DNA of 37,584 nt from an uncultured Eubacterium sp. (GTDB lineage Bacteria; Bacillota; Clostridia; Lachnospirales; Lachnospiraceae), in contig CAJUIH010000020.1 of assembly GCA_910586045.1 (NCBI GenBank), positions 1-37,584 of the forward strand. Direction: 5' to 3'. A program made the translations under genes and the position numbers. Position 1 is the first letter of the stretch. Each line of letters starts with the position of its first letter. Positions 8,371-17,156 of this stretch are shown piece after piece. The notes under the pieces are model-generated. The model was not told where the DNA came from. It was given only the letters and a program-made list of their open reading frames with translations, and did no database searches.

Positions 8371-9288
8371 TCAGAATCGTATGACCAGACAGGCAAGGGC
8401 AGTACTAAGCAATGTCTGTAACAGGCGAAACCCGACGTAATAGCGCATGGAAATCCCGGTTCCTTTTGTCATGGAGGCTGTCTGCGCAAGGCCGCTTAAA
8501 CCGCCGAAAGCCGTGACCCCGATGATGACCGGATATTTTACGGCCATTGGCAAAGCCGGACTTTGCGCGATCACATGGATGCCGTTTGTAATCTCGGTCA
8601 CGCCGCTTAAACAAAGCAGAACCAATTCATGGTTTCCGGCCATGCGTACGCACATTTGCGCAAGCAGGGAAAAGAGCATAATGTATCCGCCCAGTTTGAG
8701 CAATGTTTCGAATCCATTCATAATGGCGGCATCAATGATTTGGAAGTTTAAGTTGGATCTTGATGCCTCCTTTTTATGAAATTTGGCGGTTTTTTCGAAA
8801 CGGAGCGCAAACAGGCCGCAAATAAGGGGCGGAAGATAGAGGACTGCATAGGTGATCCAGGTTTTGTCAAAAAGGCCGAGCGAGGACATTAAAAGGTAGC
8901 TGCTGACAAATACCGGGCTGATATTGTTGCACATTGCGCAGAGGATATTGGCTTCCCGCAGGGTAATCTTTCCCTTTCGCATAAGATCGGCCGTTGTCTT
9001 GCTGCCAATCGGAAATCCGAACAGGAAGCCGGCGGCAATCGGATAGGCTGCCTGCGGATGGTTGAAGAACAGGCGGTTTAGGAAAGGGGAAGCCGCGCGG
9101 ATCATGTCGTCCAAATATCCGGACTGGATGAAAATATTGGAAAAGATAGAAAACGGAAGCAGGGCGGGCAGGATATTTTCATACCATAGGACCAGCCCGT
9201 TTGCCGCGGCTGCTACGCAGTCACGCGGATAAATTAGTATGAATAGGATAAACAGCAGGATAATACATATAGATAACCTTTTTTTCAT
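8371..9288 (-). CDS. ylbJ: Sporulation integral membrane protein YlbJ
   Basis: YlbJ is a polytopic membrane protein needed for spore cortex formation in B. subtilis, where it is under the mother-cell sigma factor. The product (305 residues) has an N-terminal membrane helix, then the nucleoside-recognition/Gate-type region with WYENILPALLPFSIFSNIF, AAGFLFGFPIGSKTTADLMR and LCAMCNNISPVF, and many hydrophobic segments. The match to YlbJ is strong and implies a spore former. It is the only - strand gene in the first 25 kb. Its ATG has no clear Shine-Dalgarno sequence. It is divergent from the M23 peptidase gene with 47 bp between. Confidence 0.88.
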   Translation of the reverse strand: MKKRLSICIILLFILFILIYPRDCVAAAANGLVLWYENILPALLPFSIFSNIFIQSGYLDDMIRAASPFLNRLFFNHPQAAYPIAAGFLFGFPIGSKTTADLMRKGKITLREANILCAMCNNISPVFVSSYLLMSSLGLFDKTWITYAVLYLPPLICGLFALRFEKTAKFHKKEASRSNLNFQIIDAAIMNGFETLLKLGGYIMLFSLLAQMCVRMAGNHELVLLCLSGVTEITNGIHVIAQSPALPMAVKYPVIIGVTAFGGLSGLAQTASMTKGTGISMRYYVGFRLLQTLLSTALACLVIRF

Positions 9289-9335
9289 GACAGCACGTAT
9301 TTTTTTTATTAGTATACGCCATTGAGGGAGGAATC

Positions 9336-10187
9336 ATGAATCGAAAACGTATCTTTTGCCTGATCCTGCTGCTGATTTTATCCAGTCTTGACGCAAGCCT
9401 TACCGCAAGATTAGAGCGCGGCCGCGGGATGTTTACCGAAAAGGCGCAGCTTTTGAACGAAGAAGAAGCAATCGAAAAGCTCCGCGCATTTTCACTGCCG
9501 CAGGACGATTATAAGAAAATTATAAAACGCACAGACGGTGCGCAGGAAACAGCCGAAGCGCTGTCCGCGTATTTGCTGTGCGGGTCTGCGGAGGCATCCG
9601 CGCTGAAAAAGCAGCAGCGCCTGGAAGAACAGCAGGCGCGGGAAATGTACGGCTTATTTGTAGAAACGGTAACAAAGCTGTTTGCGGATGCGGTCTATTT
9701 TCCGGTGCCGGAAGCTTCGGATGATCAAGCGGCGTCCGTTTCTTACGAAAATAGCTGGCAGTATGAACGCAACTACGGCGGCGTCAGCGGACATGAAGGG
9801 ACGGACATTATGGCGGATATCCAGCGCAGGGGGTATTATCCGGTGATTAGCTGCAGCGACGGTGTTGTGGAAAAAATCGGATGGCTGCCCAAAGGCGGCT
9901 GGCGGATCGGGATCCGCAGTCCGCACGGCGTTTATTATTATTATGCGCACCTTGCGGAATATGAAGAAAGCATGCGGGAAGGAAGCGAGATTGCGGCGGG
10001 GCAGCTCATTGGCTATATGGGCGATACCGGGTACAGCGAAGTGGAAGGGACGACCGGAAATTTTCCGGTGCATCTGCACTTTGGGATGTATCTAAACCGC
10101 GAGGACGGGGAAGAGGTCAGCTATAATCCATATTATGTGTTAAAAATTTTGGAAGCAAACAAACTGCGCTATGCGTATGGGAAGTAG
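9336..10187 (+). CDS. M23 family metallopeptidase
   Basis: This is a probable cell-wall or spore-wall peptidase of the LytM/M23 zinc endopeptidase family, secreted or membrane-tethered. The N-terminus MNRKRIFCLILLLILSSLDA is a signal peptide or anchor. After a roughly 120-residue region, the catalytic domain carries zinc ligands in HEGTD (H-x3-D) and HLHFG (H-x-H), with YYYYAHLAEY between them. It is divergent from ylbJ with only 47 bp shared upstream, so a link to sporulation or wall remodelling is plausible but unproven. The start follows GGGAGGAATC. Confidence 0.87.
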   Translation: MNRKRIFCLILLLILSSLDASLTARLERGRGMFTEKAQLLNEEEAIEKLRAFSLPQDDYKKIIKRTDGAQETAEALSAYLLCGSAEASALKKQQRLEEQQAREMYGLFVETVTKLFADAVYFPVPEASDDQAASVSYENSWQYERNYGGVSGHEGTDIMADIQRRGYYPVISCSDGVVEKIGWLPKGGWRIGIRSPHGVYYYYAHLAEYEESMREGSEIAAGQLIGYMGDTGYSEVEGTTGNFPVHLHFGMYLNREDGEEVSYNPYYVLKILEANKLRYAYGK

Positions 10188-10199
10188 GGAGAAGATAGA

Positions 10200-12158
10200 A
10201 TGTCAGATTTTTTGCCGGTCAGCAAAGCGGATATGGCGGCACGCGGGATCGATCAACTGGATTTTGTTTATGTCATTGGCGACGCCTATGTGGACCACCC
10301 GTCATTCGGGCACGCTATCATAAGCCGTGTTTTGGAAGCGCATGGCTACCGCGTGGGGATCCTTTCCCAGCCGGATTGGAAAGACGACGCCAGTATCACG
10401 GCGCTTGGGGAACCGCGCCTGGCTTTTTTGGTAACGGCAGGAAACATGGATTCTATGGTCAACCATTACAGCGTATCCAAAAAAAGACGCGGTACGGATG
10501 CCTATACGCCCGGCGGCGTGATGGGGAAACGGCCGGATTACGCGACTGTGGTATACTGCCAGCTAATCCGGCGTACGTACCGGCAGGTGCCGATTATTAT
10601 CGGAGGGATTGAAGCATCCCTGCGCAGGATGGGCCATTATGATTACTGGTCAAATAAGGTGAAACGTTCCATTTTGTTAGATTCGGGCGCAGACCTGATC
10701 AGCTATGGGATGGGGGAACGCAGTATTGTGGAAATCGCGGACGCGCTTTCCAGCGGCATTGCGGTTTCGGATATTTCGTTTATCGCAGGCACCGTATTTA
10801 AAACAAAAGACCGGGAGCTGGCTTCCTATGACGCGGTAGAGCTTCCGTGTTTTGATGAAATCAAAACCGACCGGGCGGCCTATGCCAAAAGTTTTTCGAT
10901 CCAATACAGCAATACCGACCCGTTTAACGGAAAACGGCTGTTTGAAACCTATGACCGGGGCCGGATGGTGGTACAAAACCCTCCGGCAAAGCCGTTAACC
11001 CAAATGGAAATGGATGATATTTATGCGCTCCCCTATATGCGCACCTATCATCCGTCGTATCAAAAAGCCGGAGGTGTTCCGGCTATTTCGGAAGTGAAAT
11101 TCAGCCTGGTCAGCAGCCGCGGATGCTTTGGCGGATGCAGTTTTTGCGCGCTGACGTTTCACCAGGGCAGAATTGTCCAAAGCAGAAGCCACGATTCCAT
11201 TTTGCAAGAAGCAAAAGCATTTGTCAAAGAGCCGGATTTTAAAGGTTATATTCATGATGTCGGCGGCCCTACGGCAAATTTCCGCAAACCTGCCTGTAAA
11301 AAGCAGTTAACCAATGGGGCTTGTACGAATCGACAGTGCCTGTTTCCGACGCCGTGCAAAAATCTGGACGTCGACCACAGTGACTATAGGGAACTGCTGC
11401 GGAAACTGCGGCGTCTGGACGGCGTAAAGAAAGTATTTATCCGTTCCGGCATCCGGTATGATTATCTGATTTATGATAAGGACCGCGGGTTTTTGCGGGA
11501 ATTATGCGAGCACCATGTGAGCGGGCAGTTAAAAATAGCGCCGGAGCATATTTCCGATGCCGTACTGCAAAAGCTTGGAAAACCGTCCGCGGCGGTTTAT
11601 GAGAAGTTTGTACATGCTTATGAGCAGGTAAACCGGCAGCTTGGAAAAGAACAGTACCTGGTGCCGTACCTGATGTCTTCCCATCCGGGTTCGACCTTAA
11701 AGGAAGCGGTTGCGCTTGCGGAATTTCTGCGTGATATGGGATATCACCCGAAACAGGTGCAGGACTTTTATCCGACGCCTTCTACGATCTCTACCTGCAT
11801 GTATTATACCGGGCTTGACCCGCGTACGATGCAGCCGGTTTATACGGCGGTCGATCCGCATGAAAAGGCGATGCAGCGGGCGATGATCCAGTACCGCAGC
11901 CCCCAAAACTATGATCTGGTGCGGGAAGCGCTGGTGCGGGCGGGACGTACGGATTTAATCGGATATGGAGAAAAATGTTTGATCCGTCCGCGGAATCCGG
12001 GTCCTGGACAAATGGAACATGCGCCTGCGCAGAAATTGTCTGCGGGCCGCAGAAAAGACGCCGGTAAAAAGAAATCGAAACAGCAGCATCAGCATAACCC
12101 ACATAACCCACATAAGAAAACAAAGCAGCATGCGGGAAAAAGAGAGCATAAATTATAG
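10200..12158 (+). CDS. YgiQ family radical SAM protein
   Basis: This large (652 residues) cytoplasmic radical-SAM protein belongs to the YgiQ family, whose reaction is not established. The N-terminus has FVYVIGDAYVDHPSFGHAII and GYRVGILSQPDW; the cluster motif CFGGCSFC lies near residues 308-315, followed by ALTFHQGR. Later motifs are GPTANF, a CxxxC-type cysteine pair, LKIAPEHIS and PGSTL. The C-terminal 45 residues are Lys/His/Gln-rich, including repeated HNPHNPHKK encoded by a short repeated ACCCACATA sequence. It follows the M23 gene by 12 bp and is probably cotranscribed. Confidence 0.92.
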   Translation: MSDFLPVSKADMAARGIDQLDFVYVIGDAYVDHPSFGHAIISRVLEAHGYRVGILSQPDWKDDASITALGEPRLAFLVTAGNMDSMVNHYSVSKKRRGTDAYTPGGVMGKRPDYATVVYCQLIRRTYRQVPIIIGGIEASLRRMGHYDYWSNKVKRSILLDSGADLISYGMGERSIVEIADALSSGIAVSDISFIAGTVFKTKDRELASYDAVELPCFDEIKTDRAAYAKSFSIQYSNTDPFNGKRLFETYDRGRMVVQNPPAKPLTQMEMDDIYALPYMRTYHPSYQKAGGVPAISEVKFSLVSSRGCFGGCSFCALTFHQGRIVQSRSHDSILQEAKAFVKEPDFKGYIHDVGGPTANFRKPACKKQLTNGACTNRQCLFPTPCKNLDVDHSDYRELLRKLRRLDGVKKVFIRSGIRYDYLIYDKDRGFLRELCEHHVSGQLKIAPEHISDAVLQKLGKPSAAVYEKFVHAYEQVNRQLGKEQYLVPYLMSSHPGSTLKEAVALAEFLRDMGYHPKQVQDFYPTPSTISTCMYYTGLDPRTMQPVYTAVDPHEKAMQRAMIQYRSPQNYDLVREALVRAGRTDLIGYGEKCLIRPRNPGPGQMEHAPAQKLSAGRRKDAGKKKSKQQHQHNPHNPHKKTKQHAGKREHKL

Positions 12159-12177
12159 AGCATAAAAATGAAAAAAA

Positions 12178-13212
12178 ATGAAAAAATTTGAAATCGGAAA
12201 CAATGAAGCCGGGCAGCGGATGGATAAATATTTAAAGAAACTGCTTCCAAAAGCCGGGAATGGGTTTTTGTACAAAATGCTTCGGAAAAAAAATATCGTA
12301 TTAAATGAAAAACGGACCGAAGGAAGCGTGGTCTTGGCTGTTGGGGACTGTGTAACGCTGTATTTATCGGACGAAACGATTCAAAAATTCAGTCCGGATA
12401 TGATATTTTCGGATCAGCCGCCAGTGATGCGGAATAAGGAAAAGGCAGATTTTACGCTGCCGGTTTTATATGAAGATCGGGATATTTTGGTTGTAAATAA
12501 ACCCGCGGGTCTGCTTTCGCAAAAGGCAGGCCCTAAGGATGATTCCGCCAATGAACGGATCATCCAATATTTGCTGGATACCGGGGCAGTTACCCCGCAG
12601 GCGCTGCTTACATTTCATCCATCGGTCTGCAACCGTCTGGACCGTAATACGTCCGGGATTCTGGTTGCTGGAAAAACGCTGCACGGCCTGCAGGTTATGT
12701 CCCGTCATTTAAAAGAACGTTTGGTACAAAAATATTATATCTGTATCGCAGCGGGAGTTGTGGAAAACGAACAGCATTTAAAAGGTTATTTATATAAGGA
12801 TACGTTAAAAAATAAAGTTCAAATATCTTTTTCGAAAGAAAATATCGGAAAACGGGGAGACGGTTCGTTTATTGAAACGGCCTGGCGGCCGGTTTGTACG
12901 TACGGATCCGCTACGGTGCTGGAAGTCTGCCTTTATACCGGGCGGCCGCATCAGATCCGGGCGCACCTTGCATCTGCCGGGCACCCGATTATCGGGGATC
13001 CAAAATATGGCGACCAAAAATTAAATGAATATTTTAGAAAAAAAACAGGGGTTACGCGCCAATTGCTCCATGCGGCCCGTATCATACTGGCGGACGGGCG
13101 GGAAATTACCGCACCGCTGCCGGAGGATTTTTCACGGGTGCAGGCTTTTTTAGAGCGGATGGATGATGGAAAGCAGACGGGTATGGGAATGCCAATGTAT
13201 GAACAAAGATGA
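12178..13212 (+). CDS. RluA family pseudouridine synthase (RluC/RluD-like)
   Basis: The enzyme isomerises uridine to pseudouridine in rRNA or tRNA. An N-terminal S4 RNA-binding domain (about residues 1-75, with AGQRMDKYLKKLLPKA) precedes the synthase domain. The catalytic motif is NRLDRNTSGILVAGKT, with the nucleophilic Asp near residue 153. VYLxGRPHQIRAHL-type and ARIILADGREITAPLP elements follow. At 344 residues it is full length for the RluC group. The ATG lies 19 bp after the YgiQ stop in an A-rich stretch with no strong Shine-Dalgarno sequence. The target uridine cannot be assigned from sequence alone. Confidence 0.9.
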   Translation: MKKFEIGNNEAGQRMDKYLKKLLPKAGNGFLYKMLRKKNIVLNEKRTEGSVVLAVGDCVTLYLSDETIQKFSPDMIFSDQPPVMRNKEKADFTLPVLYEDRDILVVNKPAGLLSQKAGPKDDSANERIIQYLLDTGAVTPQALLTFHPSVCNRLDRNTSGILVAGKTLHGLQVMSRHLKERLVQKYYICIAAGVVENEQHLKGYLYKDTLKNKVQISFSKENIGKRGDGSFIETAWRPVCTYGSATVLEVCLYTGRPHQIRAHLASAGHPIIGDPKYGDQKLNEYFRKKTGVTRQLLHAARIILADGREITAPLPEDFSRVQAFLERMDDGKQTGMGMPMYEQR

Positions 13213-13304
13213 TGTGGAAAATAGTAAGCATAAAACTATAAAACGAAAACAGATATGAAAATAGACATGGAAATAGAAATAAAAAGAAAGGATACGTATT
13301 CCCT

Positions 13305-13838
13305 ATGCCTACCTGGAACTCCCGCGGCCTGCGCGGATCGGGCCTGGAAGAATTTATTAACCGCACAAATGAAAAATATCTGGAACACGGTCTGGCCCTG
13401 ATCCAGAAAATTCCAACACCGATTACGCCGGTTGCCATTGATAAGCAGACGCACAGGATTACACTTGCCTATTTTGACCAGAAAAGTACGGTCGATTATA
13501 TCGGCGCTGTGCAGGGAATCCCGGTCTGTTTTGATGCGAAAGAATGTCATACGGATACGTTTCCGCTGCAGAATATTCATGAACACCAGGTCGTGTTTAT
13601 GGAAAATTTTAAACGCCAGGGAGGGGTTGCTTTTTTCCTGCTTTATTATACGGCGCGGGAAGAATTTTATTATTTAAGGCTTGCGCAGTTGCTTTCGTTT
13701 TGGCAGCGCATGCTGGATGGCGGGAGAAAGAGTTTTCGATACAAAGAATTAGATCAGGATTTTATATTTAAATCTACAGGGGGCGTACTTGTGCCGTATT
13801 TGGACGCTTTGCAGAAAGATTTATTGTTAAAAGATTGA
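13305..13838 (+). CDS. recU: Holliday junction resolvase RecU
   Basis: RecU is the Gram-positive Holliday-junction resolvase that cuts recombination intermediates and modulates RecA. The product (177 residues) starts NSRGLRGSGLEEFINRTNEK and contains the nuclease core STVDYIGAVQGIPVCFDAKE (metal-binding acidic residues and the catalytic E/K), followed by IHEHQVVFMENFKRQGGVAF. The ribosome binding site AAAGAAAGGA is 11-12 bases before ATG. The preceding 92-bp gap is AT-rich. The stop codon lies inside the -35 box of the his promoter. No ponA/pbp1 neighbour is present. Confidence 0.93.
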   Translation: MPTWNSRGLRGSGLEEFINRTNEKYLEHGLALIQKIPTPITPVAIDKQTHRITLAYFDQKSTVDYIGAVQGIPVCFDAKECHTDTFPLQNIHEHQVVFMENFKRQGGVAFFLLYYTAREEFYYLRLAQLLSFWQRMLDGGRKSFRYKELDQDFIFKSTGGVLVPYLDALQKDLLLKD

Positions 13839-13863
13839 CACAACCTGCCGTATCCGCTATAAT
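13835..13863 (+). promoter_or_regulatory. Consensus sigma-A promoter of the his operon
   Basis: A perfect TTGACA (13835-13840), a 17-bp spacer and a perfect TATAAT (13858-13863). The recU TGA stop (13836-13838) is embedded in the -35 box. Confidence 0.9.
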
Positions 13864-13874
13864 AAAAGGCAATT

Positions 13875-13912
13875 TGCCGCACTAACACGTTAGCTCGATA
13901 AAGCGTGCGGCA
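13875..13912 (+). promoter_or_regulatory. Structured his leader hairpin
   Basis: TGCCGCAC (13875-13882) pairs with GTGCGGCA (13905-13912), and the enclosed CTAAC-AC-GTTAG (13882-13893) can form a small nested stem. There is no U-tract directly after, no T-box sequence and no run of His codons, so its role is unclear. Confidence 0.5.
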
Positions 13913-13954
13913 GACATAAATACAGATCAGCATACAGATAAAGGAGCGTATAAT

Positions 13955-15145
13955 ATGAAACAGCATCTTCTTTACACCCCGGAAGGCGTCCGTGATATTT
14001 ATAACGGGGAATGTGAAAAGAAATTGTATTTGGAAGAAAAACTGCACAATATTCTTAGGACATATGGTTACCATCCGATTCAAACCCCGTCTTTTGAATT
14101 TTTTGAGGTGTTTGGAAAAGAAGTCGGAACGACGAAGTCTAAGGATTTATATAAATTTTTTGACAGAGAGGGCAATACGCTTGTGTTAAGGCCGGATCTG
14201 ACGCCGTCCATTGCGCGTTTTGTGGCAAATTACTATATGGAAGAAACGATGCCGCTGCGTTTTTGCTATAAAGGCAATACATTTATCAATACCGGAAGCC
14301 TCCAGGGCAGGCTGCGGGAATGCACACAGCTTGGTTCGGAGCTGATCGGCGATCGAACCCCGGATGCGGATGCGGAGATTCTTTCCATGGTAGTCGAGTG
14401 CCTGCTGGGAGCCGGCCTGAAAGATTTTCAGATCAGTATCGGCCACGCCGGGGTTTTGCGGGGAATGATGGAAGCTGCCGGACTGGATGAAGACGAGGAA
14501 GAAAGGCTGCGTGATTTGATCCGCAATCATAATTTTTTCGGCGTAGAAGGTTTTCTGGCTTCCAGGCATCTGGACGCAGACCTGAAACAATTGTTTTCTA
14601 TGCTGGGGCAGCTTTATCAGTCGGCGGATGAATTTCGGGAAGTAAAAAAGACGGCGCGCAAATACCCGGATGTTTTTGGCGCATTGGAGCATTTAGAAAA
14701 ACTCCAGTCGTTGGTTCTGCTGTATGGAATAGATAAATATATCAGTTTTGATTTGGGGGTAGTCAGCAGTTATCAGTATTATTCCGGTATTATTTTTAAC
14801 GGCTATACGTTTGGAAGCGGGGAGCCGATCGTAAAAGGGGGCCGGTATGACAAGCTTTTGAATCATTTTGGAAAAGATGCGCCCGCGATTGGTTTTGTGA
14901 TTGTCATCGACCAGCTTATGGCAGCCCTTGCCCGCCAAAACATTCCAACGCCCGGCATGCAGAAAAACCAATTGGTGGTATATGACGAGGCGCACCGTGA
15001 GGATGCCATTATTTATGCGAAAAAACAGCGTGCGTCAGGGTGCAGCGTGGAGCTGGTCTGCTGTGCGGACGGGTTGGCACGGGACGATTATCAGGCTTAT
15101 GCGAAACGAAACCAGATTGCAAGGGTACAGTTTATGGGAGTGTAG
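13955..15145 (+). CDS. hisZ: ATP phosphoribosyltransferase regulatory subunit HisZ
   Basis: HisZ is a catalytically inactive histidyl-tRNA-synthetase paralogue that pairs with short HisG to form the first enzyme of histidine synthesis and confers histidine feedback. The product (396 residues) shows class II synthetase motif 2-like LRECTQLGSELIGD, GNTLVLRPDLTPSIARFVAN and YYSGIIFNGYTFGSGEPIVK followed by GGRYDKLL. The C-terminal part carries a short extension. The start ATG follows AAGGAGCG. It is the first gene of the hisZGD-IE run; hisG begins 4 bp after its stop. Confidence 0.92.
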   Translation: MKQHLLYTPEGVRDIYNGECEKKLYLEEKLHNILRTYGYHPIQTPSFEFFEVFGKEVGTTKSKDLYKFFDREGNTLVLRPDLTPSIARFVANYYMEETMPLRFCYKGNTFINTGSLQGRLRECTQLGSELIGDRTPDADAEILSMVVECLLGAGLKDFQISIGHAGVLRGMMEAAGLDEDEEERLRDLIRNHNFFGVEGFLASRHLDADLKQLFSMLGQLYQSADEFREVKKTARKYPDVFGALEHLEKLQSLVLLYGIDKYISFDLGVVSSYQYYSGIIFNGYTFGSGEPIVKGGRYDKLLNHFGKDAPAIGFVIVIDQLMAALARQNIPTPGMQKNQLVVYDEAHREDAIIYAKKQRASGCSVELVCCADGLARDDYQAYAKRNQIARVQFMGV

Positions 15146-15149
15146 AGTC

Positions 15150-15800
15150 ATGGAAGAGAACAGATATTTGACGTTTGCCCTCGGAAAAGGCAGGCTGGCG
15201 AAAAAGACATTGGAATTATTTGAAAATATCGGCATTACTTGTGAGGAAATGAAAGATCCGGCTACCAGGAAGCTGATTTTTGTCAACGAAAAAGAAAGGC
15301 TGCGTTTTTTTCTGGCGAAAGGGCCGGATGTGCCGACTTATGTAGAATATGGAGCGGCGGATGTCGGGGTCGTGGGTGAAGATACGATTCTGGAGGAAAA
15401 CCGTGGGATTCATGAAGTGCTGGATTTGGGATTTGGCCGCTGCCGGATGTGTGTCTGCGGGCCAAAGGAAGCGGCCGGGCTTTTGCAGCGGCGGGAACTG
15501 ATCCGGGTAGCCTCCAAGTATCCGCGGATTGCCAGGGACTATTTTTATAATACAAAGCATCAGACGGTGGAGATTATCAAACTAAATGGATCCATTGAGT
15601 TGGCGCCGATTGTGGGGCTTTCCGAAGTGATTGTCGACATAGTGGAAACCGGGTCTACGCTGCGGGAAAACGGCCTGGACATATTGGAAGAGGTTTGTCC
15701 GCTTTCAGCCCGCATGGTCGTAAATCCGGTTAGTATGAAAATGCGGCATGAGCGGATTACGGGCCTGCTTGGTGCGCTGCGGGGAGCACTGGAGACATAA
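15150..15800 (+). CDS. hisG: ATP phosphoribosyltransferase, short form
   Basis: HisG condenses ATP and PRPP to phosphoribosyl-ATP, the first step of histidine synthesis. The product (216 residues) is the short form that lacks the C-terminal regulatory domain and needs HisZ, present immediately upstream. Motifs include LTFALGKGRLAKKTLELFEN, AADVGVVGEDTILEE and the PRPP loop region IVDIVETGSTLRENGL. ATG 15150 follows GGGAGTGTAGAGTC, overlapping the hisZ stop region. An open frame extends about 250 bp further upstream inside hisZ but is not part of the protein. Confidence 0.95.
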   Translation: MEENRYLTFALGKGRLAKKTLELFENIGITCEEMKDPATRKLIFVNEKERLRFFLAKGPDVPTYVEYGAADVGVVGEDTILEENRGIHEVLDLGFGRCRMCVCGPKEAAGLLQRRELIRVASKYPRIARDYFYNTKHQTVEIIKLNGSIELAPIVGLSEVIVDIVETGSTLRENGLDILEEVCPLSARMVVNPVSMKMRHERITGLLGALRGALET

Positions 15801-15837
15801 AAAAGAGAAATGCAGGAAGACAAAAGGAGCAGCGGCA

Positions 15838-17136
15838 ATGAAAATTTTAAAAATAACCAAAGAAACAACCAAGCATATTTTAGAAGAATTATTAAAAAGA
15901 AGCCCGAACAATTACGGCGCATACGAAAGCCGTGTCCATGAGATCATTGCGGATGTGCGCGAAAGGCGCGATGAGGCGGTGTTTGCTTATACGAAACAGT
16001 TTGACGGTGCCGAACTCAATGCGCAGAATGTACGGGTAAGTGACGAGGAGATCCAGGAAGCATATGAAAAGACAGATCCGGCTTTATTGGCCGTAATTCG
16101 AAAATCGCTCGTAAATATCCGGGACTTTCATGAAAAACAGCGCCAGCAGTCCTGGTTTACTTCCGAAAGAGAAGGCGTGATTTTAGGGCAGAAAATAACA
16201 CCGCTCCAGACAGCCGGGGTTTATGTGCCGGGCGGGACGGCCGTATATCCGTCGTCCGTGCTGATGAATATTTTACCGGCAAAGGCCGCGGGAGTGCCAA
16301 ACGTCATCATGGCGACACCGCCCGGCCCGGATGGAAAAGTGCACCCGTCCACGCTTGCGGCAGCGAAAGAAGCCGGGGCGGATGCCGTTTACAAGGTTGG
16401 CGGCGCGCAGGCAATCGCGGCTATGGCATTCGGCACGCAGAGTATACCAAAAGTGGATAAAATCGTAGGTCCCGGCAATATCTATGTCGCACTGGCAAAA
16501 AAAGCGGTATTTGGTTATGTCAGCATTGATTCGATCGCAGGCCCAAGTGAAATCCTGGTACTTGCGGACGAAACGGCGGATCCGGTATACGCGGCTGCTG
16601 ATTTGCTGTCGCAGGCAGAGCATGACGAGCTGGCTTGTGCGATCCTGATTACGACATCGGAAGCGCTTGCCGCATCGGTGTCCAAAGAAGTGGAACGGAT
16701 GGCGGCACGCCTTTCGCGAAAGGAAATCATCGAAAAATCACTGGAGCACTACGGGTATATCCTGGTGGCGGACAATATGGATGCGGCTGTTGAGGCAGCC
16801 AATGCGATTGCGTCAGAGCATTTGGAGATTTTGACCAAAGACCCGTTTGCCACGATGACAAAAATCCGCAACGCAGGGGCAATTTTCTTAGGGCCGCATA
16901 GCTGCGAACCGCTGGGGGATTATTTTGCGGGTCCAAACCACGTCCTGCCGACAAATGGAACGGCCAGGTTCTTTTCCGCTTTAAGTGTGGATGATTTTGT
17001 AAAAAAATCCAGTATTATCTCTTATTCCAGGGAAGCGCTGGAACCGGTCTATCCGGATATCGTGCAGTTTGCGGAATGTGAACAGCTTACGGCGCATGCA
17101 AACGCGATACGCGTGCGGTTTAAAAAAGACGATTGA
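15838..17136 (+). CDS. hisD: Histidinol dehydrogenase
   Basis: HisD oxidises L-histidinol to L-histidine in two NAD-dependent steps. The product (432 residues) contains GVYVPGGTAVYPSSVLMNIL, GGAQAIAAMAFGT, KIVGPGNIYVALAKK, GPSEILVLADE and SEHLEIL, followed near the end by GPNHVLPTNGTARF, which includes the family's zinc-binding His region. ATG 15838 is chosen because AAAGGAGC precedes it and the protein then begins with the expected MKILKITKE. hisIE begins 20 bp later. Confidence 0.95.
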   Translation: MKILKITKETTKHILEELLKRSPNNYGAYESRVHEIIADVRERRDEAVFAYTKQFDGAELNAQNVRVSDEEIQEAYEKTDPALLAVIRKSLVNIRDFHEKQRQQSWFTSEREGVILGQKITPLQTAGVYVPGGTAVYPSSVLMNILPAKAAGVPNVIMATPPGPDGKVHPSTLAAAKEAGADAVYKVGGAQAIAAMAFGTQSIPKVDKIVGPGNIYVALAKKAVFGYVSIDSIAGPSEILVLADETADPVYAAADLLSQAEHDELACAILITTSEALAASVSKEVERMAARLSRKEIIEKSLEHYGYILVADNMDAAVEAANAIASEHLEILTKDPFATMTKIRNAGAIFLGPHSCEPLGDYFAGPNHVLPTNGTARFFSALSVDDFVKKSSIISYSREALEPVYPDIVQFAECEQLTAHANAIRVRFKKDD

Positions 17137-17156
17137 AAAAGAAAGGTTTGAATTAT

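Noticed and set aside
13864..13954. T-box or histidine attenuator leader
   Set aside because: The leader is about 90 bases, has no T-box consensus, no run of His codons and no terminator hairpin with U-tract.
14186..14692. Long - strand frame opposite hisZ
   Set aside because: It lies wholly opposite a conserved gene, has no ribosome binding site and no recognisable protein motif.
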